Shown: positions 45,709-55,134 of the stretch, piece after piece
How positions within the stretch are numbered: the stretch's first letter is position 1
Layout of the letters: every line of letters begins with the position of its first letter
From: Leptolyngbya iicbica LK
GTDB lineage: Bacteria; Cyanobacteriota; Cyanobacteriia; Phormidesmidales; Phormidesmidaceae
Reading direction: 5' to 3'
DNA length: 64,000 nucleotides
Assembly: GCF_004212215.1 (NCBI RefSeq)
Contig: NZ_QVFV01000002.1
Coordinates: 1,317,373-1,381,372 of the forward strand
Notes under the pieces: model-generated
Databases searched by the model: none
Seen by the model: only the letters and a program-made list of their open reading frames with translations
What the model was told of the DNA's origin: nothing
Program-made: the position numbers and the translations under genes

Positions 45709-46965
45709 ATGATTCCTGCTGATACTGCCGAAGCGCAAATCTTAGAATTGGTGACGCCGCTAGACTCGCGGCGCGATGTGGAAACCGTCTCCTTGCACGA
45801 CGCCCCTGGACGCATTTTGTCGGCATCGGTGGTGAGTCCGATCGACTTTCCCCATTGGGATAACTCGGCCATGGATGGCTATGCGGTTCGCTATGAGGAT
45901 ATTGCACTGGCGAGCGCGACCGAGCCCGTGGAACTCGCGGTGATAGAAGACATCCCCGCTGGGCACTCGCCGCAAAAATCAGTGGCTACAGGACAAGCGG
46001 CGCGCATCTTTACCGGGGCGATGGTGCCGCCCGGAGCCGACACCATCATCATGCAAGAAGATACGGAGCGGCAGGGCGATCGCGTCAAAATTCTGACCGC
46101 AGGCCAGCCCCGAGCCTTTGTGCGGGAGCGGGGCAGTTATCGGCGCGCGGGAGACCGGGTGCTCTCGGTCGGTGAGCTGGTAACGGCCACGGAAGTCGCT
46201 ATTTTGGCCGCAGTGCAGCGATCTCAGGTGGCAGTCTATCGCCAACCTCGGGTGGCGATCCTCTCCACCGGCAATGAGTTGGTCACCCCAGAAGTCGAGT
46301 TGCAACCGGGGCAGATCGTCGATTCCAATCAATATGCGCTGGCGGCGTTAGTGCGGCAGATGGGTGGCATCCCCGTATGTCTGGGCATTGTGCCGGATGA
46401 TCCAGCGGCGCTGAAAACCGCCATTAGTCAGGCGATCGCCGAGGCCGACATGATTCTCTCGTCGGGGGGCGTATCGGTCGGTGACTATGACTATGTCGAC
46501 CAGATTTTGAGTGACTTGGGGGCGACTTTGCACATTCGCGCGGTGGCGGTCAAACCGGGTAAACCCCTGACTGTTGCGACGGTCAAAGGCGAGTCCACCC
46601 CCCTACTCTATTTTGGCCTGCCGGGCAATCCCGTCTCGGCTCTGGTCAGTTTTTGGCGATTTGTGGCTCCAGCCCTGCGCAAACTATCGGGTCAGCGCCA
46701 CAATTGGTCAGCGCCGTTTTTGCTAGCGCGATCGCGGCATGATCTGAAAGCGGGTGGCAAACGCGAAACCTATCTGTGGGGTCAGTTATATGCGACACCT
46801 TCAGGACTGGAGTTTAGTCTGGCTCAGGGCAGCCACAGTTCGGGTAATTTGATCAATTTGGCAGGCACCCAGGCATTGGCCGTAGTTCCCATTGGCGCGA
46901 CGGCGATCGCGGCGGGCTCCATGGTGCGGGTGCTGTGGGTTGGAGCAGACTTGCCCGGGGGATGA
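45709..46965 (+). CDS. moeA: Molybdopterin molybdotransferase
   Basis: About 418 residues from the ATG at 45709; ATG at 45679 is an alternative. MoeA landmarks: DNSAMDGYAVRYEDI, FTGAMVPPGADTIIMQEDTE, the MoaB/Mog-like domain with ILSTGNELVTP and SSGGVSVGDYDYVD, and GLPGNPVSALVSF. MoeA inserts molybdate into adenylated molybdopterin for enzymes such as nitrate reductase. No other moa/moe gene is in the window. A copy of the dispersed repeat follows 93 bp downstream. Confidence 0.95.
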   Translation: MIPADTAEAQILELVTPLDSRRDVETVSLHDAPGRILSASVVSPIDFPHWDNSAMDGYAVRYEDIALASATEPVELAVIEDIPAGHSPQKSVATGQAARIFTGAMVPPGADTIIMQEDTERQGDRVKILTAGQPRAFVRERGSYRRAGDRVLSVGELVTATEVAILAAVQRSQVAVYRQPRVAILSTGNELVTPEVELQPGQIVDSNQYALAALVRQMGGIPVCLGIVPDDPAALKTAISQAIAEADMILSSGGVSVGDYDYVDQILSDLGATLHIRAVAVKPGKPLTVATVKGESTPLLYFGLPGNPVSALVSFWRFVAPALRKLSGQRHNWSAPFLLARSRHDLKAGGKRETYLWGQLYATPSGLEFSLAQGSHSSGNLINLAGTQALAVVPIGATAIAAGSMVRVLWVGADLPGG

Positions 46966-47449
46966 GTCTTGTCGCCAGTTCCAAAGTTTTCTCTTAAGGC
47001 GTTGCTTGCAATTAGCATTGCCAATTGTTGGGGTTAGGCCGTGCCCACCGTACAGTTCCTTAGGAATGGGAACCTAATTAAGTGTGAACAGCCGTCTCGG
47101 CTGTTCAAGCGCAGGCAAAATGCTGCCGAAAAAACTTGGGTTTTATAAAATCCTGATTCCTTAACTGGCCTGGGGAGTTGATTGCAGCGCACAGCGCTGA
47201 GTGGGTGGCCGAGTGCTATAGCAGTCCGCAGTAAGGTACCAACAGGCAAGGAGCTTGAGCCCCTTGTTCCGCAACATGGGGATGTACGGAGCTATCTACG
47301 CGGCGCTATAGCATCCACCGGCTTGAGACGGCGCATAATAAGTTTCTCAACTGCCATGGCCCTCACTGCCCATCCGTTTTCAAAATGAAAAGCAGTTGCG
47401 ATCGCGCAACCCATCCGCCTGTCCTCCCACTGCCCTGTCCCTCGGTTCT
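46966..47449. other. Intergenic region with a dispersed repeat
   Basis: About 480 bases without a gene, holding repeat copy D at 47058-47164. The rest (47165-47449) shows no hairpin or frame I can support. Confidence 0.5.
47058..47164 (+). repeat. Dispersed 105 bp element, copy D
   Basis: Begins CCTTAGGAATGGGAACC and ends GGTTTTATAAAATCCTGATTCCTTAA. The first hairpin (GAACAGCCG/CGGCTGTTC) is perfect; the second has lost bases (GCAGGCAAAATGCTGC). Same orientation as copies A and B. Confidence 0.8.
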
Positions 47450-47749
47450 ATGCAACAGCCTCCTTTCCATAACTCCAACCAAGATCCGCTGCCTGACGCC
47501 AACGACATCCAGGCAGAGTTTCAGGGCAAGCCGACGACTTGGCATCAAGATGATCCGAACTTTGAGCTATCGGAAGCCGGGCGATCGCGGCTAGAAGCCG
47601 ATAAGCGCTGGCTCCGCAACTTTATCGTGGGACTGCTGCTGGCAGGGTTTGCCGTTGGTGGATTGCTAGCAGTGGGCTTAGTGTGGGGCATGAACCGCTT
47701 GAACATGATCGAGCCGACTCCCGTTCCTTCTCAAGAATCGGCCCCGTGA
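47450..47749 (+). CDS. Small single-pass membrane protein of unknown function
   Basis: About 99 residues. A polar N-terminal part (QDPLPDANDIQAEFQGKP, FELSEAGRSRLEADKRWL) precedes one transmembrane helix (about 59-83, FIVGLLLAGFAVGGLLAVGLV), then a short Pro-rich tail. ATG at 47450; an earlier frame extension is possible but has no homology. The gene is convergent with the acidic membrane protein gene, 9 bp apart. Function unknown; it looks like a thylakoid or plasma membrane small protein. Confidence 0.65.
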   Translation: MQQPPFHNSNQDPLPDANDIQAEFQGKPTTWHQDDPNFELSEAGRSRLEADKRWLRNFIVGLLLAGFAVGGLLAVGLVWGMNRLNMIEPTPVPSQESAP

Positions 47750-47758
47750 TCGCAGCGA

Positions 47759-48832
47759 TTAGCGATCGATCATGATGCGAAAGCGAGGGCGCTCGGGCTC
47801 GGGCACCTCGGGGGGGCGCTCCCGTTGCAAGATGACAACGTTGTTGCCAACCACGGGCGATCGCGCCAACAATTCACCCTCGGGCGTCACACATTGCAAG
47901 TCTGCAAATTCCAGGGTTTGCGATTGCTTTAGCAGGGCCTGAGTCAATTGATTTTGGTCGTATTCTGACAAACGATACCAGTCACCGTTAAAAACCAAGG
48001 TCAGCTGATTGCGCGTAAAATCCGCCTGCACCGAGTCAATCACTCGCTGAGCATTCAAGATGGAGCTATCGGTCAGCTGCGACTGAATTTTGGCAATGCG
48101 ATCGCCATCCACAATAACGGGTGCGGCCTCAAGGGGTGTCGGGGCCGCTGCGGGGGGGGCTTCAACCTCGACAGGGGCAGTATCTGGCATGTCCCCAGTC
48201 GCCGACAAGGTTGGCGCAGGCGCGGGAGATGGCGATGAACTGGCGGTAGCAGGCTGACGGACACTGTTCAACACCACCAGCAGCAATACCAAGATCCCGA
48301 TCAAAATGCCGCTGAGTACGATATCAGGCAGCTGAGCGATCGCCGGAATGCGATTCCGCAGACCCGCGAGTAGCCGCTGCCACACCCGCCGTAATCGTCG
48401 TCCAGTCGGCTTTAACCAGCTCAGAGCATCTTGCGTGGAAGGGGACGTAGGCGGCGCAGGCGGTGTCTCGGCTAATTCCTCATCCCATTCAAAAGTCGCC
48501 TCATCCCATTCTTCAGTGGTTGTCGCAGCGGCTGTAGCGGCATCTTCGGCTGAACGCGCGTCCGGCAGCGCTGATTCTAAAGAGTCATACGCGCTATCGT
48601 CTGACCACTCCGCCTCCGCGTCCTCATCGCTGGCCGCAGCGGCCTTCACGTCATCGGTCAGGTTGGCGGGGTGATCAGCCTCCCGATGCTCTTGAGTCAG
48701 CGGGTTGTCTGTAGCGGTCAACGACTCTTCCAGAGCGCCATAATCGAGATCGTCGGACCACTCTGATTCCGCCCAGTTGGTGGCATCCTCCGGGGGCGTC
48801 GGATTTTCTGGCGTGTTCGGTTCCTCAGGCAT
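47759..48832 (-). CDS. Acidic single-pass membrane protein with repeated tail motif, unknown function
   Basis: 357 residues. The long N-terminal part (1-135) is acidic, low-complexity and Ala/Pro-rich, and contains the motif EWSDDxxYxxLExxL twice with identical spacing (residues 24-38 and 75-89), plus a looser EWDE copy near 108. A basic stretch (RRLRRVWQRLLAGLRNR) precedes the transmembrane helix (171-188, IVLSGILIGILVLLLVVL). A Pro/Ala linker leads to a folded C-terminal domain (about 250-357) with DSVQADFTRNQLTLVFNGDWY. Basic residues before the helix suggest a cytosolic N-terminus. Family not recognised. Confidence 0.72.
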   Translation of the reverse strand: MPEEPNTPENPTPPEDATNWAESEWSDDLDYGALEESLTATDNPLTQEHREADHPANLTDDVKAAAASDEDAEAEWSDDSAYDSLESALPDARSAEDAATAAATTTEEWDEATFEWDEELAETPPAPPTSPSTQDALSWLKPTGRRLRRVWQRLLAGLRNRIPAIAQLPDIVLSGILIGILVLLLVVLNSVRQPATASSSPSPAPAPTLSATGDMPDTAPVEVEAPPAAAPTPLEAAPVIVDGDRIAKIQSQLTDSSILNAQRVIDSVQADFTRNQLTLVFNGDWYRLSEYDQNQLTQALLKQSQTLEFADLQCVTPEGELLARSPVVGNNVVILQRERPPEVPEPERPRFRIMIDR

Positions 48833-48985
48833 GGGGGCGCGTTCCTTGTGACCAAGCTGGTGCTATTGTCGCGTAAAACCGTTGATTCCACCGGAGAAAT
48901 CAGCGCCACGAAACCAATGCAGTAGCCGTAATCACGTTCAAATGCTTTGGTATACTAGACGTTCAAACGCTCTTAAGCAGGCTTT

Positions 48986-49216
48986 ATGCTCAAAAATACT
49001 TCTCCTTTTGACAATCAGCAGTTAATGCGGCGGCAAGAAGAATTGATCAACGCGGCTTCGAACCGTTACCGCATTACTGTGCAGGTCGCAAATCGGGCAC
49101 AACGCCGCCGATTTGAAGAGTTCGAAGCTTATGACGACCCCCGGATGAAGCCGGTGCTACGAGCCATCATTGAAATGTCTGACGAGCTGACGCAGCCAGA
49201 AATTATTGGCGAATAA
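48986..49216 (+). CDS. rpoZ: RNA polymerase omega subunit
   Basis: 76 residues matching cyanobacterial omega subunits: [20 protein letters not shown] followed by [19 protein letters not shown]. The [16 protein letters not shown] stretch binds and folds the beta' subunit. It is followed 6 bp downstream by a DUF1818 gene, a pairing that recurs in cyanobacteria. The promoter presumably lies in the 150 bp upstream, shared with the divergent acidic membrane protein gene. Confidence 0.93.
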   Translation: MLKNTSPFDNQQLMRRQEELINAASNRYRITVQVANRAQRRRFEEFEAYDDPRMKPVLRAIIEMSDELTQPEIIGE

Positions 49217-49222
49217 GCAACT

Positions 49223-49585
49223 GTGCGTCATTTGAAGGAAGGTTTAGGCTGGCGTTTGGGGTATGACCCAGACGCCAGTGTCTTTAAAGGCTTGGTAGGG
49301 GGCGATCGCTGGACCGTTGAATTAACCGAAGCTGAGTTCGCAGATTTTTGTCGGCTAACGCTACAACTGGCCGACACGGTGCGATCGCTCGCCAATGAAC
49401 TCATGGATGAAGAGCGCATCTGTTGCGAGCAAGAAACCGCCCACATTTGGCTAGAAGTTGAAGGACTGCCCACCGCTTTTGACTTACGATTCATTCTTTT
49501 AGCAGGGCGGCGGGCTGAAGGGGGCTGGACCGCCACCGCCACCGCTAACATCATTCAGGCAATTCCTGCATTAACGCTGTTTTAA
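49223..49585 (+). CDS. DUF1818 family protein
   Basis: 120 residues of the cyanobacterial DUF1818 family: LKEGLGWRLGYDPDASVFKG, TEAEFADFCRLTLQLA and an acidic LMDEERICCEQETAHIW segment with a Cys-Cys pair, ending NIIQAIPALTLF. Function unknown; plant and cyanobacterial distribution is known for the family. The start is a GTG at 49223, just 6 bp after the rpoZ stop, so the two are co-transcribed and probably coupled. Confidence 0.85.
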   Translation: MRHLKEGLGWRLGYDPDASVFKGLVGGDRWTVELTEAEFADFCRLTLQLADTVRSLANELMDEERICCEQETAHIWLEVEGLPTAFDLRFILLAGRRAEGGWTATATANIIQAIPALTLF

Positions 49586-49714
49586 GTTGCGCAACGCCAT
49601 CACAAGGGCCAACACCCGTCGGCAGATTTCCTTGAGTTTTCCAAACCAAATGTCAGTCCGTGGGTGTGGGGCAGTTACTGAACGATATCAGCCGTTGCGG
49701 CCAAGCTCGAAGCC

Positions 49715-51001
49715 TTAATCCACCACGTCTTGAATAGCCTGCTTGAGGCGAGCCAAGGCGGTCTGTACTTCATCAGCCGTGACCACCAGCGGCGGCACTA
49801 GACGCACCACACTCGGTCCGGCGGGAACCACTAACAAGCCCTGCTCCATCGCAGCTTTCACAATATCGATGGATTTCACCGAGGCGTCTGGCTGAAGCAC
49901 GAGGCCGTTGATCAGGCCCCACCCGCGTGCTCCCGAGAATAGCTGGGGATAGGCTTGAGCGATCGCCGCCAATCCCGCCCGCAGTTCTTCCCCCCGCGCC
50001 TGCACATTTTCCAACAGACGCTCGCGCATCAGCGCCTGGCATACGGCCAATGCCACCCCGCACACAAAGGGGTTACCGCCAAAGGTGCTGGCGTGGTCTC
50101 CCGGCTCAAAGACGTCGCAGTGGGCTTTGCACAACATCGCTCCGATGGGAATGCCGCCGCCCAGTCCCTTGGCGGAGGAAAAAATATCGGGCTCAATGCC
50201 CAGATTTTCGTAGCCCCAGAGTTTCCCCGTCCGGCCCACGCCCACCTGCACTTCGTCCAAAATCAGCAAAATGCCAGTGTCGTCACAGAGTTGCCGTACC
50301 TGCTGAAAATACTCGCGATCGCCAGGATTGACACCGCCCTCACCCTGAAGGGGTTCTAGCAAAATAGCGGCCACTTGGGGGCGATCGCCATCCAGCTCAG
50401 CCACGGCGGCCTGCAGCGCTGCAAAGTCGTTGTAGGGCACGTAGTGAAATCCGGGCACCAAGGGGTTGAAATTCTTTTGGTACTTGGGTTGTCCCGTGGC
50501 AGTCACGGTTGCCAGGGTCCGACCGTGGAAGCTCGCGTTGGCGGTCAGAATAATGGGAAATTCAATATCCCGCTTAACGTGGGCATATTTGCGCGCCAGC
50601 TTGATCGCCGCTTCATTGGCCTCAGCCCCGGAATTACAGAAAAACGCCTTGTCCGCACAGGAATGCTGGGTCAGCCAGTGGGCCAGCTCCCCCTGTTCGG
50701 GAATGTAGTAAAGGTTTGAAACGTGGTGCAGCTTTTGGATTTGCTGCGTGACCGCTTCCACCATGACGGGGTGACCATGGCCCAATGTGCAGGTAGCAAT
50801 GCCCGCCACAAAATCGAGATATTCGCGACCGTCGGTATCCCACACGCGGCTGCCCTGGCCTCGCTCTAACGCGAGGGGAAAGCGTCCGTAGGTCTTCATC
50901 ACCGAACTGTCGAAGGTGACGGCATCAAAGGCGCGATCGCTCACCCGAGCTGGCGATGTCAATGCTTTAAGAGAGTTCCGAACTTTCGTAGCTAAGCTCA
51001 C
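49715..51001 (-). CDS. argD: Acetylornithine aminotransferase
   Basis: 428-residue class III PLP-dependent aminotransferase. The N-terminal FGRFPLALERGQGSRVWDTD-type opening, FCNSGAEANEAAIKLARKYA, ILDEVQVGVGRTGKLW and the PLP lysine in IFSSAKGLGGGIPIGAML are typical of ArgD. It converts N-acetylglutamate semialdehyde to N-acetylornithine in arginine synthesis and may also serve lysine synthesis. ATG at 51001. Monocistronic; the downstream gene is convergent DUF1818. Confidence 0.93.
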   Translation of the reverse strand: MSLATKVRNSLKALTSPARVSDRAFDAVTFDSSVMKTYGRFPLALERGQGSRVWDTDGREYLDFVAGIATCTLGHGHPVMVEAVTQQIQKLHHVSNLYYIPEQGELAHWLTQHSCADKAFFCNSGAEANEAAIKLARKYAHVKRDIEFPIILTANASFHGRTLATVTATGQPKYQKNFNPLVPGFHYVPYNDFAALQAAVAELDGDRPQVAAILLEPLQGEGGVNPGDREYFQQVRQLCDDTGILLILDEVQVGVGRTGKLWGYENLGIEPDIFSSAKGLGGGIPIGAMLCKAHCDVFEPGDHASTFGGNPFVCGVALAVCQALMRERLLENVQARGEELRAGLAAIAQAYPQLFSGARGWGLINGLVLQPDASVKSIDIVKAAMEQGLLVVPAGPSVVRLVPPLVVTADEVQTALARLKQAIQDVVD

Positions 51002-51509
51002 TGCACATTCCTCAACGTCAAGCGGGGAAATCGCTTCAGGATAACGGCCCGCGATCGCCCTCAGCGTAAATGCTTATGATAGCTTAGCCCCGGTCAGCCC
51101 TGAGCACATGGGTCATCAGAATTTTCTTCGGCAAAAGATTTTGGCGCAATCCGCCGATTTTGCCACAACTCGCCGTGAGCGCCCAACGGTTTCAGCCTTC
51201 ATGCGATCAGGGGAGAGAGGCTCAGGGGAGCAATGTCACGAGACGATCATGCATCTCTTGACGGATGATGCTAACCGCTCAGCACGCGATATTAAAAATA
51301 GTGATTCCCCTGACAGCTCGTGTAATTTGCCAGACAGTTTCCTGAGCAGTCACGCGATCACCCGAAAGAGGAACAGTGGGGCTGATGCTCTGGTCACTCA
51401 GCATCCAAAATCGCCAACCGTTCGTATGGTCTAGCGGTGCCCCTAATTGACTTAGCTTTTTTGACGTTGACACGCCGTCACCAGAGCCGCGCTCACACGT
51501 AGTCAGGTC
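51002..51509. other. Intergenic region between argD and the hybrid kinase
   Basis: About 510 bases without a gene; a plus-strand frame at 51108-51434 has no ribosome binding site or family resemblance. It should contain the promoters of the divergent argD and hybrid kinase genes. Confidence 0.5.
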
Positions 51510-53732
51510 GTGTCACACATGTATAAAATGCACACATTTGAGAACTCAACTTGGGACATTGAAGACGATGAGCAGGCTTTGATTTTAAATCGGGTCGGGG
51601 ATGCGATCGCCCTCTTCAATGCCGAGCGCCGATTAACGCTCTTTAACGACAAATTTCGGGAAATGTTTGACCTGTCGGCGGATTGGCTGAGTCAGCGGCC
51701 CCAGTTGGCAGATATTTTGGATCGGTTAGTCGCGAAATCATTTTGGTCAGCCGAGCAGCGCAACCAAGTGATGGCGCACTGTGATGAGCCGACCTTGCAA
51801 AACCAAGCCATGCCCCTACAGCAGGCCAATCAAACTTATTTGGAATTGTTAGTCACCAACACCTCAAATCAGGGACAGTTATTCATCCTGCGGGATTTAA
51901 CGCGAGAGCGGCAGTCTCAGCTGCAGTTAGCGGGTGAAGTGCATCGCCTCCGGTTTTTGCTGGGCCTCACGGAGAAGCTGCAAACGTCGGACAATCTTGA
52001 AGAAATTGGCAAATTCGCCCTGAACTATTTAGTCGAAGCGATGGGGGCCGCTTTTGGCGACGTCAAAGTGGTGAGTGGTCAGGGCAAAAATCGCGTGGCG
52101 GGTCCCTTGACCAATCAAATCTCAGGACAGTTCATCGCCACCTATGGCAAACCTGCGATCGCCGCCATGGAAACTGTCTTGCAGCAAGGGGTGAAATATG
52201 GCGAAGGCCTCCTGTGGGACGTCGTTGATACTGGCAAGCCGATGTTTGTCGAAAATTATGCCGAGCATCCGAAATCGGTGCCGGGCTTTCGCCATCCCGG
52301 TATTGGGCAGTTAGGCATCTTTCCTATTCCCTCGGCAGATGGCAGCATCATCGGCGTCGTCACGCTGGAATCGCGCACCCTGCAAAAGTTGCAAGAAGCC
52401 CCCCAGCAAGACATGTTGTTGGCGGCCTGTCGCACCTTGGGCGCCGCGATCGAACGGGCGCAGTCCCAAGAGCGACTCCAGCGCATCAACCGCGACTTAG
52501 AGCAAGCGTCACGGCTGAAATCGGAGTTCTTGGCGTCAATGTCCCACGAACTGCGCACGCCATTGAACAGCATTCTCGGCTTTTCGGAACTCATGCTGAA
52601 GCAGTTGCCGGAAGACGCCCCCCGCAAGATTGGTCACGTTAAGGCGATTCGCCGCAGCGGCCAGCATTTGCTGAACTTGATCAATGACATTTTGGATTTG
52701 TCCAAAATTGAGTCCGGCAAGTTTGAACTCGACCTGGAAAATGTTTCCGTGCAAAATCTTTGTCGCGAGTGCTTGAGCATGGTGCAGCCTCGGGCCGATC
52801 GCAAACGCCTGCTGCTCTCGTTGGAATTGGACTACCGCATCGATCGCGTCAACCTGGATGCGCGGCGGGTACGGCAGATGATCATCAATCTGTTATCCAA
52901 CGCCATTAAGTTCACCCCTGAAAAAGGTAAAGTGCGCCTGTCAGTCACGCTGGCCTATGGCAGTCAGCTGCTCGACGACTTTCGCCCCGACGACAGCACC
53001 GTCAATGTCAGCACGCCATATCTGTGCATTGCCGTCACCGATACGGGCATCGGCATTCCCCCCGAAAAGCGGAACTTACTGTTTCGCCCATTTCAGCAAA
53101 TTGATGCCTCCCTCACCCGACGCCACGAAGGCACTGGTCTGGGCCTAGCGCTGACCAAACGATTGGCTGAAATGCACGGCGGCACCGTTTCTCTCAAAGC
53201 CAATACGGCAGTGGGCAGTACCTTTGCCATTTGGTTGCCGCTGCATGAAATGCGCCACGTCGCGCCCCCGAGCGCGGCTCCCGTCGCGGTGAACCAGCCG
53301 TTATCGGGCCCAGCGTCTGATTGTGAAGCGTGCAACGGTCAGGCCATCCTAGTCGTTGAAGACCAACCTTATAATCAAGCGCTGATTTCTGAAGTGCTGG
53401 AGATGGAAGGCTTTGCGGTTGATTTGGTGAGCGATGGTCACGCCATGATGGCAACGATGAATTCTGAACTGGTCACCGACAACTCTCTGCCCTGCCTGAT
53501 TTTGATGGATGTGCAACTTCCCGGGGTCGATGGTCTAACGCTTATTCAATCCCTGCGTCAGCATCCGCTATGGCAGTCCGTCCCGATTGTGGCGGTGACG
53601 GCCATGGCCATGCCGGGCGATCGCGATCGCTGTCTCGCCGCCGGGGCCGACGACTACATCACGAAACCCATCGACTTTGACTTGCTGTTGCAAAAGACGC
53701 GGCAGTTAACCCAGACGCCAGCGGCTGATTGA
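51510..53732 (+). CDS. Hybrid sensor histidine kinase (PAS-GAF-HisKA-ATPase-REC)
   Basis: 740 residues, cytosolic. A PAS-like domain (about 22-130, VGDAIALFNAERRLTLFND), a GAF domain (about 150-310), the HisKA H-box with His346 (SMSHELRTPLNSILGF), HATPase_c (NLLSNAIKFTP, TDTGIGIPPEKR, RRHEGTGLGLALTKRL) and a C-terminal receiver (613-737) with Asp667 (LMDVQLPGVDG). It should phosphorylate its own receiver and possibly others. The REC-adenylate cyclase gene lies 100 bp downstream; order GAF-HK-REC then REC-cyclase equals CyaC cut into two genes. GTG start at 51510; nearby ATGs are alternatives. Confidence 0.92.
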   Translation: MSHMYKMHTFENSTWDIEDDEQALILNRVGDAIALFNAERRLTLFNDKFREMFDLSADWLSQRPQLADILDRLVAKSFWSAEQRNQVMAHCDEPTLQNQAMPLQQANQTYLELLVTNTSNQGQLFILRDLTRERQSQLQLAGEVHRLRFLLGLTEKLQTSDNLEEIGKFALNYLVEAMGAAFGDVKVVSGQGKNRVAGPLTNQISGQFIATYGKPAIAAMETVLQQGVKYGEGLLWDVVDTGKPMFVENYAEHPKSVPGFRHPGIGQLGIFPIPSADGSIIGVVTLESRTLQKLQEAPQQDMLLAACRTLGAAIERAQSQERLQRINRDLEQASRLKSEFLASMSHELRTPLNSILGFSELMLKQLPEDAPRKIGHVKAIRRSGQHLLNLINDILDLSKIESGKFELDLENVSVQNLCRECLSMVQPRADRKRLLLSLELDYRIDRVNLDARRVRQMIINLLSNAIKFTPEKGKVRLSVTLAYGSQLLDDFRPDDSTVNVSTPYLCIAVTDTGIGIPPEKRNLLFRPFQQIDASLTRRHEGTGLGLALTKRLAEMHGGTVSLKANTAVGSTFAIWLPLHEMRHVAPPSAAPVAVNQPLSGPASDCEACNGQAILVVEDQPYNQALISEVLEMEGFAVDLVSDGHAMMATMNSELVTDNSLPCLILMDVQLPGVDGLTLIQSLRQHPLWQSVPIVAVTAMAMPGDRDRCLAAGADDYITKPIDFDLLLQKTRQLTQTPAAD

Positions 53733-53832
53733 CCAAACCGCTGGATGCCCATGCTACCAATGTCTTGACTGACCGGCTGGGCACGCTAGGGCTGTATCTA
53801 CCAAACCGACAACCCTTGAACCGTGTGTTCCC

Positions 53833-55026
53833 ATGACTGTGACAACGTCTACTTCGATTTTGTTGGTGGATGACGACCCGCAGAATCTCTATCTCATGGC
53901 CGAAGTTTTAGAGGCGGAAGGCTACCAAGTGCAACAGGCGACCTCAGGGACTGCGGCACTAGAGGCGATCGCTGCGACACCTCCCCACTTGGTCTTGCTC
54001 GACATCATGATGCCTGAGATGGATGGGTTTGAAGTGTGCGAGCAGATTCGCCAAAATCCCCAAACTGCCACGGTGCCAATCATTTTTCTCACCGCCCTCA
54101 GTGATGATGATGCCTACCTCAAGAGTGTGGAAGTCATGGGCGACGACTATCTGACCAAGCCCATTCAGCTCGATCTGGTGCTGAAAAAAATTCAGCGCAC
54201 GCTGCGGCTCAAACAATTGCGAGATGAAGCCTATCAGGCCCAATTGTCGGCCCAAACAGAAAAGATGGTGCAGATTCAACTGCAGCACCAGCGGCAAATG
54301 ACGGCGGCCTGGAAAATTAGTGAGGCCCTGGCCGAAAAGTTTTACTCCTTTGTGCCCCAACAATTTTTGACGCGGGTTGCACCGCGCGGCTTAGAGTCGC
54401 TGCAGGTGGGCAATGCCAATGAGTCCGACATGACGATCTTGTTTTGCGACATTCGCGAATTTACCGCGATCGCCGAAACTCAGACTGCCCGCGCCACCTT
54501 TGCCTGGCTCAATGTCTTTTTTGAAAGCATTAACCAGGCCGTCATGCAGCATCAAGGCTTTGTCGATAAATATCTGGGGGATGCGGTGATGGCCGTGTTC
54601 GATCGCGACCAGCATCACGCCTGCGACGCCGTTCAGGCAACCGCGCAAATTTGCCAAGCGCTGGAAAAGTTTAACGGCGATCGGCATCAATTTGGGCTGA
54701 CCGAGCCGATTCGCATTGGCATCGGCCTGCACTCCGGTCGGGGGCTCATTGGCACCGTCGGGGCAAACCAACGCATGGATACGACCGTGGTGGGCGACGT
54801 CGTTAATACAGCCTCGCGCCTCGAACATCTCACCAAAACCTATCAATGCGCCACGATCATCAGCGAGGCGGTGATTGAACAATTGCCCACCGACCATAAC
54901 TTTCAATTTCGCTGGCTCGATTTGGTCACCCCTCGGGGCAAAACGCAATCGCTCAACATCTATGCCTTGATGAGTGGTGAGCGCGATCGCGCTGCCTCCG
55001 TCACGACCCAGCAAGCCCCCACCTAG
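53833..55026 (+). CDS. Response regulator-adenylate cyclase
   Basis: 397 residues. A receiver domain (about 5-125) has phosphoacceptor Asp57 (LLDIMMPEMDG) and K-containing YLTKPIQ. A helical linker (125-190) precedes a class III cyclase domain (190-370) with metal Asp206 (LFCDIREFT) and Asp250 (YLGDAVMAVF), the substrate Lys246 (FVDKY) and Asp322 in VVGDVVNTASRLE, the residue pattern of ATP-specific cyclases. It should make cAMP under phosphorelay control, most likely from the hybrid kinase upstream. ATG at 53833. Confidence 0.92.
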   Translation: MTVTTSTSILLVDDDPQNLYLMAEVLEAEGYQVQQATSGTAALEAIAATPPHLVLLDIMMPEMDGFEVCEQIRQNPQTATVPIIFLTALSDDDAYLKSVEVMGDDYLTKPIQLDLVLKKIQRTLRLKQLRDEAYQAQLSAQTEKMVQIQLQHQRQMTAAWKISEALAEKFYSFVPQQFLTRVAPRGLESLQVGNANESDMTILFCDIREFTAIAETQTARATFAWLNVFFESINQAVMQHQGFVDKYLGDAVMAVFDRDQHHACDAVQATAQICQALEKFNGDRHQFGLTEPIRIGIGLHSGRGLIGTVGANQRMDTTVVGDVVNTASRLEHLTKTYQCATIISEAVIEQLPTDHNFQFRWLDLVTPRGKTQSLNIYALMSGERDRAASVTTQQAPT

Positions 55027-55134
55027 CGTTAATTGCCAGGTGCTTAGACCACTGCTGACATTGCTGCCGCCTGCTGATTTCTGCCAAATTAACCACTAAG
55101 CTGAAGGAGTCGTCATCCGCGCCCAACCACTGTC

